This document shows positions 1-8,347 of a stretch of 64,000 nt of DNA, piece after piece (within the stretch, counting starts at the first letter, position 1; each line of letters begins with the position of its first letter). The stretch is from Bradyrhizobium sp. KBS0727. Lineage in GTDB: Bacteria; Pseudomonadota; Alphaproteobacteria; Rhizobiales; Xanthobacteraceae. The DNA lies in the NCBI RefSeq assembly GCF_005937885.2, contig NZ_CP042176.1, positions 4,645,501-4,709,500 on the forward strand, written 5' to 3'. The position numbers and the translations under genes were made by a program. The notes under the pieces are model-generated. The model searched no databases, was not told where the DNA came from, and saw only the letters and a program-made list of their open reading frames with translations.

Positions 1-2
1 TC

Positions 3-422
3 TGGGCGGCACCGTTCGAGGTGGGCCACGAGTACGGCGGACGCGGACTTCCGCCGTCCTTCAATTCCGAGATGCTGAAGGCGCGGCTCAAAGGTGGCCC
101 GGAGGCGACGTCTGCGGAAAACACCACGCTGGTGGTCGTCGTCACCGACGCCGTGCTGACCAAGCCGCAGGCCAGGCGGCTGGCGATGATCGCGCAAACC
201 GGAATGGCGCGCGCGATCTATCCCGTCCACGCGCCGCTCGACGGCGACGTGGTGTTTGCGGCGGCGACCGGCCAGAAGCCGATCGATCCGCTGTTCGGTC
301 TTACCGAACTCGGCATGGTGGCCGCCAATACGGTCGCCCGCGCCATTGCGCGCGGCGTCCATGCGGCGACTGCGCTGCCCTTTCCCGGCGCGCTACCGGC
401 GTGGGGGGATCGCTTCGGCTAG
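3..422 (+). CDS. P1 family peptidase (DmpA-type), C-terminal part
   Basis: The frame is already open at the first bases, so the gene starts upstream and only about 139 C-terminal codons are present. A hydrophobic strand NTTLVVVVTDA, then LTKPQARRLAMIAQTGMARA and HAPLDGDVVFAAATG, fit the C-terminal half of P1/DmpA N-terminal-nucleophile hydrolases, which release N-terminal residues from peptides or amides and mature by self-cleavage. The GTG at position 21 lies inside the conserved part and is not the start. The nucleophile region is outside or at the edge of the window, so activity cannot be judged. A 50-bp dispersed repeat begins 12 bp after the stop. Confidence 0.75.
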   Translation, partial: WAAPFEVGHEYGGRGLPPSFNSEMLKARLKGGPEATSAENTTLVVVVTDAVLTKPQARRLAMIAQTGMARAIYPVHAPLDGDVVFAAATGQKPIDPLFGLTELGMVAANTVARAIARGVHAATALPFPGALPAWGDRFG

Positions 423-433
423 GGCTCTTTGGT

Positions 434-483
434 TTGACGCGTTTTCTCTACGCGAACCGGTGTCCACTTCGCTCGAAAACGCT
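434..483 (+). repeat. Dispersed 50-bp palindromic repeat, copy A
   Basis: Starts TTGACGCGTTTTC and ends CGAAAACGCT; the core GCGAACCGG...CCACTTCGC forms an inner inverted repeat and the GCGTTTTC/GAAAACGC ends form an outer one. Three more copies lie at 11521-11570, 42944-42993 and 62870-62919. This copy follows the end of the peptidase gene and differs from copy B at a few positions only. Confidence 0.85.
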
Positions 484-503
484 ATGCCCGCCGGATCTCA
501 GGT

Positions 504-1274
504 TCAGACGCTCACCGACAGCGAAGACGTCGCCGAGGACGCAATCGAGCTGGCCTCGCGCTGGATCAACTGCTCGATGAAATTATAGGACGACGTTGCC
601 GCACTCGACGAGCTTCCGCTGGCGGGCGACGTCATCGTGACCTTGGATCCATCGGCGTAGGTCAAGGACGTCGTCGTCGAGCCATCGCTGTTGGTGGTGG
701 AGGTAGAGGAGGCCCCCTGCAGCGCCGCCAATAGCGGATCGGTGTTGGATCCATCGGCGGTTCCGGAACCGCCCGCACCGTGATGACGGTGACCGCCCTT
801 GCCGCCGGCGCCCTTCAGGGCCGAAGCCATCTCGCCGAGGCTGACCGAGCCGTCGCCGTTCCTGTCGAGTTTTGAGAAAACGCTATCGGCCGCTTTGAGA
901 TTGGTGCCGCCGGCGCCGAGCGCGTTCTCGAATTCGGATTTGGTGATCTTGCCGTCGCCATCGGCGTCGATCTGTGAGAACAGGTCCTTCAGCGCGCTCG
1001 AGGCGCCCGTGGTCGACGCTGACGTGGTCGACCCCGTCGAGGACTGGCTCTGGGCGTCGAGCAGCGCGCTCATGGTCTGCGGCGATATCTGCGAACCGCC
1101 GCCGCTGGAACCCGCACTCGAAGCGGTCGAAGCCTGGGTGCTGCTGCCCGACAGATCGAACGGATTGGAGGCAGCCTGCGTGAAGCCCGTGGACGTCGTG
1201 GACGCCGACTTCGACGACGTCAGCGACTTGAGAGCTTCGATCGCCGCGGATGCAGCGCCTAAGGCGAGGAACAT
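504..1274 (-). CDS. EF-hand domain protein, Ser/Thr/Ala-rich
   Basis: 256-residue protein with two canonical EF-hand calcium loops at about residues 103-114 (DADGDGKITKSE) and 137-148 (DRNGDGSVSLGE), set in long low-complexity Ser/Thr/Ala/Gly stretches. A short His-rich linker (GGHRHHG) follows the EF pair. The start MFLALGAASAAIEAL is preferred because a GGAG lies about 8 nt upstream; a start 9 codons earlier is possible. The N-terminus is hydrophobic but has no clear signal peptide. The likely role is calcium binding or signalling, possibly extracytoplasmic; the target is unknown. It faces the peptidase gene tail to tail. Confidence 0.8.
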   Translation of the reverse strand: MFLALGAASAAIEALKSLTSSKSASTTSTGFTQAASNPFDLSGSSTQASTASSAGSSGGGSQISPQTMSALLDAQSQSSTGSTTSASTTGASSALKDLFSQIDADGDGKITKSEFENALGAGGTNLKAADSVFSKLDRNGDGSVSLGEMASALKGAGGKGGHRHHGAGGSGTADGSNTDPLLAALQGASSTSTTNSDGSTTTSLTYADGSKVTMTSPASGSSSSAATSSYNFIEQLIQREASSIASSATSSLSVSV

Positions 1275-1526
1275 GGCCGAACTCCGACAACGCCGCATCA
1301 TGCGGCTCAGCTACTGCGGATTAGCTCAGCAAGGCCTGTGCCACGGCGAAAAACCCAATAAAATCGGGCTTTCCTCTGCTTGATCCGGCCCGCATGGTCG
1401 GCAATTGGTGCCCGGCTGCGGCAGATTTTTCCGCCCACAGGACAGGTTGCCGCTGCATTGCCCCCGGCCCTGCTGCATGTTAGGCGGAGTTATTCATCTC
1501 CTTTGCAAGAGTTTTGGGAAACGCAC

Positions 1527-2228
1527 ATGTCTCAGCCATTCGCGTCACGTCCCCTCGTCATCGCACCGTCGATCCTGGCGGCGGACTTCGCCAAGCTTGG
1601 CGAAGAGGTCCGCGCTGTGGACGCGGCCGGCGCCGACTGGATCCATCTCGACGTGATGGACGGACATTTCGTTCCCAACATTTCCTACGGCCCCGACGTC
1701 ATCAAGGCGATGCGCCCGCATACCAAGAAGATCTTCGACGCGCATCTGATGATCACGCCCTGCGATCCCTATCTCGAAGCCTTCGCCAAGGCCGGCTGCG
1801 ATCACATCACCGTCCATGCCGAAGCCGGCCCGCATCTGCATCGTTCGCTGCAGGCGATCCGCGCGCTCGGCAAGAAGGCCGGCGTCTCGCTCAATCCGGG
1901 CACGCCGGTCAGCGCGATCGAATATGTCATCGACCTGATCGACCTCGTGCTTGTCATGTCGGTCAATCCCGGCTTCGGCGGCCAGGCCTTCATCCAATCC
2001 GCGCTCGGCAAGGTCGGCGATATCCGCGCGATGACCGCCGGCCGACCGATCGACATCGAGGTCGATGGCGGCGTCGGCCCTGACGTGTCCGGCCAGCTCG
2101 CAGCCGCCGGTGCCAATGCGCTGGTCGCGGGCTCCGCTGTATTCAAGGGCGGCACTGTGGAATCCTACAAGGCCAACATTGCCGCCATTCGAAATGCGGC
2201 CGCGATGGCGCGCGGCGAAGCGATCTGA
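1527..2228 (+). CDS. rpe: Ribulose-phosphate 3-epimerase
   Basis: Interconverts D-ribulose 5-phosphate and D-xylulose 5-phosphate in the pentose phosphate and Calvin cycles; a cytosolic TIM barrel. Diagnostic segments are IAPSILAADFAKLGEEV near the N-terminus, DWIHLDVMDGHFVPNISYG (metal-binding His and Asp), VMSVNPGFGGQ (phosphate contact), and DIEVDGGVGPD near the C-terminus. From MSQPFASRP it is 233 residues, the usual family length. The frame is open 49 codons further upstream, but that stretch lacks family similarity, so the ATG at 1527 is chosen. Confidence 0.95.
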   Translation: MSQPFASRPLVIAPSILAADFAKLGEEVRAVDAAGADWIHLDVMDGHFVPNISYGPDVIKAMRPHTKKIFDAHLMITPCDPYLEAFAKAGCDHITVHAEAGPHLHRSLQAIRALGKKAGVSLNPGTPVSAIEYVIDLIDLVLVMSVNPGFGGQAFIQSALGKVGDIRAMTAGRPIDIEVDGGVGPDVSGQLAAAGANALVAGSAVFKGGTVESYKANIAAIRNAAAMARGEAI

Positions 2229-2243
2229 GTTTTGTAGTCTTGT

Positions 2244-2315
2244 AGGGTAGGCAACGCCGTGCCCACCAGTTATTTCGGTAATGCAAATGGTGGGCACGCT
2301 ACGCTTTGCCCACCC
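2244..2315. repeat. Palindromic intergenic repeat (REP-like)
   Basis: The arms GGGTAGGCAACGCCGTGCCC (from 2244) and GGGCACGCTACGCTTTGCCC followed by ACCC (to 2315) are imperfect inverted repeats around an AT-richer loop. It lies just after rpe. Similar GTGGGCAC-type palindromes are common between genes in bradyrhizobia. It could form an RNA hairpin downstream of rpe. Confidence 0.7.
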
Positions 2316-2378
2316 TGCGAAGCTGGCGCCGTCATTGCGGGCGAAGCGCCTATCGGTTGTCATCCCCCCGCGCATTGT

Positions 2379-2530
2379 TTAGCCCGGGGACATAGCCGAC
2401 ACCTGTTCGGAGACATCACTGACACTTTGGCCTGCCGTCAAGTCGATCGATGCGACCTGCCAGCTGGCAAAGAATATTCCGTACAGGCCTTCGCGCGCGA
2501 GCGGCCTGCGCCGGCCTGATCGCCGCACCA
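2379..2530 (-). mobile_element. IS481-like transposase remnant (C-terminal end and element end)
   Basis: On the minus strand a short frame reads GLYGIFFASWQVASIDLTAG and ends at a TAA at 2381-2379. It resembles the extreme C-terminus of IS481-family transposases. Next to it is the pattern GTCAGTGATGTCTCCG...GTGTCGGCTATGTCC, like the repeated terminal sequences of such elements. No other transposase domain (HTH, DDE) is present, so this would be a relic. The assignment rests on pattern recognition and needs a database search. Confidence 0.45.
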
Positions 2531-2600
2531 AGCAAAACTTCAGCTATGAATTCCCGTCGCCTCATTCCGCGCACGCCCCATCATGCGCCGGAAGTGGAAG

Positions 2601-2677
2601 GTAGCCCGCATGAGCGAAGCGATATGCGGGTAACCATTAGGGACGATCCCGGATGTCGCTCTGCTCATCCGGGCTAC
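2601..2677. repeat. Palindromic intergenic repeat (REP-like)
   Basis: The left arm GTAGCCCGCATGAGCGAAGC (2601 onward) and right arm GCTCATCCGGGCTAC (ending 2677) are inverted copies with a few mismatches. The unit resembles the GTAGCCCGGATGAGCG repeat seen widely in rhizobial intergenic DNA. Together with the repeat at 2244 and the IS remnant it fills the gene-free stretch 2229-2718. Confidence 0.7.
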
Positions 2678-2718
2678 GCTTGCGGCGCGCCCAGTATGCA
2701 TTCCGACATTGGCTGCGT

Positions 2719-2746
2719 AGAGAGGCCGCCTCGCGGCGGCCTCTCT
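2719..2746 (-). terminator. Hairpin terminator of the DUF3303 gene
   Basis: Perfect inverted repeat AGAGAGGCCGCC / GGCGGCCTCTCT with a TCGC loop, 28 bp beyond the stop of the minus-strand gene at 2774. The trailing T-tract is weak on either strand, so intrinsic termination is likely but not certain. Confidence 0.55.
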
Positions 2747-2773
2747 CATTTAAATGCGATTACAGCAGATCAA

Positions 2774-3094
2774 TCAGCTTTTCGAAGCGCTCCTCGCCCA
2801 AGCAAGGGACGCCGCAGCTATCGGAACCACCTCGCCGACGTCGACCACGGGAACGACATTAACGTCGTTCCAAAAATTGTACTTTGAGACGAACGTGACG
2901 ATGACCTTGGGGTCGCTGGCCTCGGCCAGCACGTAACCGCCGTTACCGGCCAAGTTCGAGACGAACGCGTGGACCGTCAAACCGTCTTCCGGCTTCCACT
3001 TGCCGAACGCGGTCAGGAGAGCTTCCGAGCCCGCAAAACCTTCGTCGTGGGTGAGCCCGTTTGAGCGGATGGTGTATTCAATCATGTATTTCAT
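2774..3094 (-). CDS. DUF3303 family protein
   Basis: 106-residue protein starting MKYMIEYTIRSNGLTHDEGF, resembling the DUF3303 family of small ferredoxin-like-fold proteins of unknown function. A very strong Shine-Dalgarno (GGGAGGAGGG) directly precedes this ATG, which is why it is chosen over a GTG 11 codons upstream. No signal peptide or catalytic residues can be assigned. It stands alone, with a hairpin terminator after it. Confidence 0.7.
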   Translation of the reverse strand: MKYMIEYTIRSNGLTHDEGFAGSEALLTAFGKWKPEDGLTVHAFVSNLAGNGGYVLAEASDPKVIVTFVSKYNFWNDVNVVPVVDVGEVVPIAAASLAWARSASKS

Positions 3095-3422
3095 GAAGTC
3101 CCTCCTCCCTCTGACATTCGGGCACACGTTGCCCTAGTCGTGAGTCACAATGGCAAAGCGAAGGTTCAAGGGTCAGGCGCGCTGATGCGTCAAAAAGCTG
3201 CCATTTCCGGTCTACCCCTAACAGCCGACGTGGAAAGAGTGTTAGGATTAGTCGGTGCGGCTCAATAGGCAACTTGAACGTGCTCCAGATGGGCGTGCCT
3301 CAATCTCCAGGATGCGGGGTCTGCCCGGAGAAGTTCATTTTGAGATAGTGAAGCCACTCACATTTGTCTGCTTTTGGAGGGGGTAACATTGGCTCAGCTT
3401 CTTACTTCTAAGGAGGCGCGTG

Positions 3423-3629
3423 ATGCTAACGGCAATCAACGACCGAAACCCCGAACATAACGCTCGCGACTGGATGGTGACGCTTGTGGGTTGTGTCGGC
3501 TTTCCAACATTGAATGTGTTGCGAAGGACGTCCGGTGAAAGCAAACCGAAGCCACTCTGGAAACAATTCGACGATACACATCATTGGGATTCAACCGCAG
3601 AGGAATGGGTCCCCAACGATCCGACGTGA
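3423..3629 (+). CDS. Hypothetical small protein
   Basis: 68 codons starting MLTAINDRNPEHNARDWM, with AAGGAGG 6 nt upstream of the ATG, an almost ideal ribosome site. A GTG one codon earlier is too close to it. The protein is soluble and Trp/Asp-rich at its C-terminus (HHWDSTAEEWVPNDP). I do not recognise the family. Its last 49 bp overlap the 3' end of the convergent glutathione S-transferase gene, which weakens the call. Confidence 0.45.
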   Translation: MLTAINDRNPEHNARDWMVTLVGCVGFPTLNVLRRTSGESKPKPLWKQFDDTHHWDSTAEEWVPNDPT

Positions 3630-4270
3630 TCGCCGATCCAGGACGCCGACGGAGCTGCCGCTGACTTCTTCCAGGCCTCGAGCGCCTGCACCCGTGCAAA
3701 CCACGCCTGCACGTTCTCGTAACCCGTGACCGGCAACTCTGCCGCGGCCGTGTGCATCAGCGGCGAGGCAATCGCCAGATCGGCCAGGGTCAATTTGTCC
3801 TGCGCAATCCACCTGTTTCGAGCCAGGTGATCATCGAGCACCTGCACTGCTGCCGCGAGCAACGCCTCGCCGCGCCCGATCTCGGCCATATCGGGTGCGC
3901 CGGACCCGCCAACCATGTTCTTCGAAACCCGTTCCCGACTGATGAAGCCGACCGCCGGCGTGAAGTGATAAGCGGACCAGAACAGCCATCGATTAACGTC
4001 GGCGCGCGCCCGGATATCCCGAGGGTAGAGATCCTGCCCCGGCGATCCATCCGCCAGATATTGCATGATGGCGTGCGACTCCCACAGGCAGAACCCGTCG
4101 TCGTCCAATAGCGGGACCTTTCCGTTTGGATTTAGCCGTAGGTATTCTGGCGCCTTGTGTTCCCCTTTCAGGAGATCGACCACAACCCGTTCGAGCCTTA
4201 CGTTCAAGTGGATTGCGGTCATCACGACACGACGCGAGTTCGACGAGAGCGGGTGATAATACAAGCGCAT
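3581..4270 (-). CDS. Glutathione S-transferase family protein
   Basis: 229 residues from MRLYYHPLSSNSRRVVMTA. The N-terminal thioredoxin-like domain has the cis-Pro region GKVPLLDDDGFCLWES and the glutathione-binding ES-HAIMQYL; the C-terminal all-alpha domain contains LTLADLAIASPLMH, the conserved N-capping box. It likely conjugates or binds glutathione in detoxification; the substrate is unknown. The start is set by GGAGGGGA upstream. The frame runs about 20 codons beyond the usual end of the family (after WKKSAA), so the tail may be extended. Confidence 0.85.
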   Translation of the reverse strand: MRLYYHPLSSNSRRVVMTAIHLNVRLERVVVDLLKGEHKAPEYLRLNPNGKVPLLDDDGFCLWESHAIMQYLADGSPGQDLYPRDIRARADVNRWLFWSAYHFTPAVGFISRERVSKNMVGGSGAPDMAEIGRGEALLAAAVQVLDDHLARNRWIAQDKLTLADLAIASPLMHTAAAELPVTGYENVQAWFARVQALEAWKKSAAAPSASWIGDHVGSLGTHSSAVESQ

Positions 4271-4365
4271 CCTGGTCCCCTCCAATTGGGAGTGCGCCGA
4301 TAGGTTGCCCGTCGATCGATATGGTGACCACCCGAAACCCGATTTCATCCGGGTCGCGGACCTGA

Positions 4366-4402
4366 CCAAAAAACAATGAGGCCGCCCCGGGAGGCGGCCT
4401 CG
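4366..4402 (-). terminator. Rho-independent terminator
   Basis: On the minus strand GAGGCCGCC and GGCGGCCTC pair around a short loop and are followed by ATTGTTTTTTGG. It lies about 53 bp past the stop of the small repeat protein at 4455-4703 and so would end that transcript. Confidence 0.7.
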
Positions 4403-4454
4403 CACGTTTCGGAACTCAGCAGAATTGTACGGTTCAGTGACGGAATTCTCGGCG

Positions 4455-4703
4455 CTATTTCCTTCGCTGATCGTTCATTCTGTCACCGGGTGACAGTTCG
4501 GAAGCGCCCTTGGACATTCCAGTCGTTCCCGGTTCCTTCATGCGCGTGCCCGGCGCAAATTCAGACGCACCCTTTTGGGTTTGCGTTCGGGAATCCCGCA
4601 TTTGATCGCCTGGCGAAAATTCGGATGCGCCTTTGGTCTTCTGTGCGAAGGCAGGGGATGCGCCGATCACGAGAGCGGCAGCAACTAGTACAGCTTTCTT
4701 CAT
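4455..4703 (-). CDS. Secreted small protein with three KGASE repeats
   Basis: 82 residues. An Sec signal peptide MKKAVLVAAALVIGASPAFA with cleavage after AFA, followed by three near-identical units: KGASEFSPGDQM, KGASEFAPGTRM and KGASELSPGDRM, separated by short Thr/Gln/Gly linkers. Probably periplasmic; no known catalytic domain. The start at MKKAVL is chosen for the signal peptide and an upstream GAGG. A terminator follows. Function unknown. Confidence 0.75.
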   Translation of the reverse strand: MKKAVLVAAALVIGASPAFAQKTKGASEFSPGDQMRDSRTQTQKGASEFAPGTRMKEPGTTGMSKGASELSPGDRMNDQRRK

Positions 4704-4915
4704 TTCAGCCTCGTCTGGTTTCGAGCGAATTCGCTCGGGTCGGATGGAACCTGGCGCGAAACGTCCGGTGAGCCGGACCAAAGCGCCGAGGTGACACCAA
4801 CAATCGCTTGGGCCGATAATCGTTCCGTCGAACGGCCTGCGATGGAACCCGACGCTTCATGGTCCGGCCACAATGGCGGGTCAGCATTGATTCCTGTATT
4901 CAAAGGATCCGGAAG

Positions 4916-5332
4916 ATGATCAAGGCCCTCGCCAGCGCGGCAACAATTCTGTTACTCGCGTCCTCCGTGGCATTCGCGCAGAACCGCGCCGGCGACGCCG
5001 CGCTGGGCGCGGTTTCCGGCGCGGTCGTGCTGGGTCCGATCGGCGCAGTCGCCGGAGCGTTCATCGGTTATTCGGCTGGACCTTCGATCGCGCGATCATG
5101 GGGAATGGATGGATCGCGGTCCTCGCGCCATCGCAGGCAGGCCTCTAGCGGGACTGTGCGCGGTGCGCGCGCAGAAGCGGTGAGCCCGGCCGGCCCGCGT
5201 CCCGCCGATCAAACTGAGAAGAATCCGCGCGTCGCGAGTTCGCGGAGCGAAGCCGCGGCTCCTGCCCCGGCTCCAGCTGCGGCACCTCCCGCGCCTGCGG
5301 CGACGACGCCACCGGTCCAGACGCTCGAGTGA
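4916..5332 (+). CDS. Secreted or membrane protein with glycine-zipper-like segment
   Basis: 138 residues from MIKALASAATILLLASSVAFA, a clear signal peptide. Residues 24-55 form a Gly/Ala-rich hydrophobic stretch (GAVSGAVVLGPIGAVAGAFI) like glycine-zipper segments of envelope proteins. The remainder is basic, then Ala/Pro-rich (PAPAPAAAPPAPAATTPP), suggesting an extended periplasmic tail. An AAAGGA site precedes the ATG. Function unknown; it is transcribed away from the KGASE-repeat gene. Confidence 0.65.
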   Translation: MIKALASAATILLLASSVAFAQNRAGDAALGAVSGAVVLGPIGAVAGAFIGYSAGPSIARSWGMDGSRSSRHRRQASSGTVRGARAEAVSPAGPRPADQTEKNPRVASSRSEAAAPAPAPAAAPPAPAATTPPVQTLE

Positions 5333-5356
5333 GCATCGGCATCTTCTGATCCGGCG

Positions 5357-6787
5357 TCAGCCGTTGTCGGCTTGCTGCGGCATCGCCACCGCCAACCGCG
5401 GCGGTCGCACCACCGTCACGGTGCAGGCGGCTTCGGCCGCGACCTTGGCCGAGACGCTGCCGAGCAGCGTGCGCAGCATCGAATTCTGCCGTGCACCGAT
5501 CACGATATGGTCGACATGATTGACCCCCGTGAATTCCAGGATCGCGGCCGCGGGATCGACGGCCTCCAGCACATGCACGGTCAACCTGCTTTCATCGAGA
5601 CCCAGCGGCGAGGCCCAGTGCCGGAGCGCGACGAGACGATCGATATGCTTGTTGTTGCCCTGTTCGTCGAGCGTCCGGTCGATGGTGATACGGCCGAGCT
5701 TCAGCACGTTCAGGCAGGCGAGCCGCGCCGACGGCAATGTCGCCAGCAAATGCGCCGCCGTCATGCGCAGGCATTCGTTGAGCGGTCCCGACCCCTCCTC
5801 GGTGTCGAGCGCGACGGCCACGATCGGACCCGATGCCAGTTGGACGGCCACGTCCGACTTCGGTTTCGGCTGGGTCATTCCGCCATTGAAGCGGCGGCGC
5901 CACACCGTGCTGAGCGGATCGCGTTTCAGCCGCTCCGATCGCGCGGTCAGCTTGACCTGATCGGGATGGGCGAGGTCGAAGGCCAGTTGCGCAGCCGTCG
6001 GATAGCGCCAGACCGGATCGATCTCGAGGCAGCGCAGCACGATCTCCTGCAGCCAGGGCGGATAGTCCGGCCTCAACTGGCGTGGCGGATAGGGATCGCG
6101 CCACAGTCGCCGCCGCATGCCGTGCAGGGTTTCGCTCTCGCCGAACGGCCGCACGCCGGTGGTGAAGAAGTACAGCAGCACGCCGAGCGAAAACAGATCG
6201 CTGCGCGGATCGTCGCGCACGCCGAGCAAACGCTCCGGCGCCATGTAGGGCGCGGTGCCGTAAGGCAGGCGGAATTCCTCCTGCAGCAGGTCCGGCAACA
6301 GGTTGTGATGCGCCAGTCCGTAGTCGATCAGCACGCACTCCCCCGAGGGACGAAACATGATGCTGCTTGGCTTGATATCGTGATGGATGACGTTCTGCCG
6401 GTGCAGGTCGGCCAGTGCAGTCGCGATCTTGCCGGCGATGACCCTGGCCTCTTGATACGGGATCGGCAGTTCGTTGATCCGGCTGTACAGCGTCGGGCCT
6501 GCGATGCGTTCGATCACGACATAGGCCTGACGGGCGAAATCGCCGGTGCCGAAACATCCGGGGACATGCGGGCCGGCAAGCCGCGGTAGGATCATCTGCT
6601 CCATCTCGAAGCTGACAATCGCCGCCGGATCCTCACCCTCGGAGACCCGCGGCACTTTCATCAACAGCGGCACCGTGATGCCGGGGTGGGTGACGGTCCA
6701 CAGCGTCGCCATGCCGCCGCGATGGACGCACTCCCCGATCGTAAAGCCGTCGAGTTGCTCGCCCTCAACGATCGAAGGTTTTGCCAT
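5357..6787 (-). CDS. Serine/threonine protein kinase fused to universal stress protein domain
   Basis: 476 residues, two domains. Residues 15-275 are a Hanks-type kinase: Gly-loop region IGECVHRGGMATLW, Lys44 (VPLLMKVPR), catalytic loop HHDIKPSS at 135-142, DYG at 155-157 in place of DFG, and GTAPYMAPE. Residues about 312-462 are a universal stress protein domain ending HIVIGARQNSMLRTLLGSVS, the usual USP nucleotide-binding signature. The Mg-binding Asn expected after HxDxKxx is Ser142, so catalysis may be altered. No transmembrane segment is seen. The ATG lies 3 bp after the stop of the upstream phosphoesterase gene, so the two are co-transcribed. Confidence 0.88.
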   Translation of the reverse strand: MAKPSIVEGEQLDGFTIGECVHRGGMATLWTVTHPGITVPLLMKVPRVSEGEDPAAIVSFEMEQMILPRLAGPHVPGCFGTGDFARQAYVVIERIAGPTLYSRINELPIPYQEARVIAGKIATALADLHRQNVIHHDIKPSSIMFRPSGECVLIDYGLAHHNLLPDLLQEEFRLPYGTAPYMAPERLLGVRDDPRSDLFSLGVLLYFFTTGVRPFGESETLHGMRRRLWRDPYPPRQLRPDYPPWLQEIVLRCLEIDPVWRYPTAAQLAFDLAHPDQVKLTARSERLKRDPLSTVWRRRFNGGMTQPKPKSDVAVQLASGPIVAVALDTEEGSGPLNECLRMTAAHLLATLPSARLACLNVLKLGRITIDRTLDEQGNNKHIDRLVALRHWASPLGLDESRLTVHVLEAVDPAAAILEFTGVNHVDHIVIGARQNSMLRTLLGSVSAKVAAEAACTVTVVRPPRLAVAMPQQADNG

Positions 6788-6790
6788 CCC

Positions 6791-7531
6791 TCACCTCCCG
6801 ATCAGCAGGCGATCGGCGAGCCAGTGCGGCAGGCCGTTGGCGCGAATCCGGTCGGCCGCCGCGATGACGTCATAGGGCACGCGGCAAAAGGCGATCTCGC
6901 GGGTCGTGGTATCGAGCATGATAAACGCCGCCGCTGGATTGCCGTCGCGCGGCTGCCCGACCGAGCCCGCGACCGCAAGCCAGCGCCGGCCGCTCAGCAA
7001 TTGCACCGGCGTTTCGGAGGTCGGGATGAAGCTCGTCATCTTCGCCGCCGATGACATCGAATAAAGCGCGGGCTTGTGGATGTGTCCGCAGAACGTGACA
7101 TGGGCATCGGTCGCCTCGATGCTGTCCGCGGCATCCGACGTGCTCCGGACGTAATGCCAGCGCGCCGGATGCGAGGCTTCCGAATGCACGTAGAGGCGAT
7201 CGCCTTCCTGGCGCTTCAGCGGCAATTCCGCCAGAAAGCGCCGCTGCGGCGCGCTCAGCCTGCCCCGCGTCCACTCGATCGCGGCCTGGGCTTCGGCGTT
7301 CATGGTTTCGGATGCGGTGCCGATGGCGGCGTCATGATTGCCAATAACGGCGATCGCCCCGTCCTTGACGAGATCCATCACGGTCTCGACCGCCCATTCC
7401 GGATCGGCGCCGTAGCCGACGATATCGCCGAGGCAAATGATCTGTTCCGCACCGCGCGCCCGTGCGGAATCCAAGCACGCACTGAATGCCTGCCGGTTGG
7501 CATGAATGTCCGCAAAGACCGCAAGCCGCAA
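6791..7531 (-). CDS. Metallophosphoesterase (calcineurin-like)
   Basis: About 246 residues. The metal-binding motifs are all present: ADIHAN, CLGDIVGYG, VIGNHD, and CGHIHKP near the C-terminus; the layout matches small YfcE/diadenosine-tetraphosphatase-like enzymes. The substrate cannot be read. A TTG at 7531 is chosen as start because GGAGG lies about 5 nt upstream and gives the family-like beginning LRLAVFADIHANR; an ATG at 7552 has no ribosome site. First gene of a pair with the kinase-USP gene, suggesting opposing phosphorylation and dephosphorylation roles (inference). Confidence 0.85.
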   Translation of the reverse strand: MRLAVFADIHANRQAFSACLDSARARGAEQIICLGDIVGYGADPEWAVETVMDLVKDGAIAVIGNHDAAIGTASETMNAEAQAAIEWTRGRLSAPQRRFLAELPLKRQEGDRLYVHSEASHPARWHYVRSTSDAADSIEATDAHVTFCGHIHKPALYSMSSAAKMTSFIPTSETPVQLLSGRRWLAVAGSVGQPRDGNPAAAFIMLDTTTREIAFCRVPYDVIAAADRIRANGLPHWLADRLLIGR

Positions 7532-7698
7532 TTGTTCCTCCACCTCGATCATCGCGCTGGCGCGTTGGGCGTGACTTGATGGATATCAAACAATAGCGAC
7601 TTGCGGCCCGCAATCGTGCGGAAGGCGTATGGGGGGAGACTGACGCTATTTTGGGTTCGACCGCCCGCTTGTATCGGGGTCGGTATCGGAAACGGCAA

Positions 7699-8295
7699 TC
7701 AGCGTTTGCGAGGCGCTTCCAGTCCCCTGAGCACCAGCGTCAGGAGTGCGTCGATCCGCGCCGGCGCATCCGGATCGTTCCATTCGTCGGCATGGGCGGG
7801 ATGATGGAAGCGGCTGGTGGCGTCGAAAATGGCGCGCGCCGAAACCTTGGGGTCGGCGACCTCGAAAACGCCCTGCTTGACGCCGTCCGTGAGCATCCGC
7901 GCGATCTGATCGACCAGGCAATCCTTGTGACCTTTCACGACCTTGCAGGCTTCGCGGGCCAGCGTCAGATAGGTCGCGAACATCTCGGGGTCGTCGCCGA
8001 GCCGCTTGTGCTTGATCGCAAACATCGTGCGCAGCCAGCGTTCCAGCCGTTCGGGGGCCGGGCCGGTCGCCTCGGCAATCTCCAGAAGCGGCGCGCTGGC
8101 GCGGTCGAGCCAGCGCTTGGCGACAGCCTCGCGCAGCGAGGCCTTGCTGGGGAAATGGCGGTAGACGCTGCCGTGGCTGACATCCAGCGCCCGGGCCACA
8201 TCGACCACCGTGGCCTTGGCGAGCCCGTAACGGCGCAAAACGTCCTCGGTAACCTCCAGAATGCGTTCGGGGGTCAAAACCACGACTTCGTTCAT
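7699..8295 (-). CDS. TetR/AcrR family transcriptional regulator
   Basis: 198 residues. The N-terminal helix-turn-helix is typical: ATVVDVARALDVSHGSVYRHFPSKASLREAV. The C-terminal ligand domain (from about residue 85) is helical with no identifiable ligand. A perfect 8-bp-arm palindrome at 8549-8570 upstream is a candidate operator. A 36-codon ORF lies just upstream on the same strand and may share its promoter. No efflux or enzyme target gene lies adjacent, so the regulated pathway is unknown. Confidence 0.88.
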   Translation of the reverse strand: MNEVVVLTPERILEVTEDVLRRYGLAKATVVDVARALDVSHGSVYRHFPSKASLREAVAKRWLDRASAPLLEIAEATGPAPERLERWLRTMFAIKHKRLGDDPEMFATYLTLAREACKVVKGHKDCLVDQIARMLTDGVKQGVFEVADPKVSARAIFDATSRFHHPAHADEWNDPDAPARIDALLTLVLRGLEAPRKR

Positions 8296-8347
8296 TGGCG
8301 CACCTGCGAAACGACGAGACGGGTGGTCATTCAGTCCCCCTAACGGG

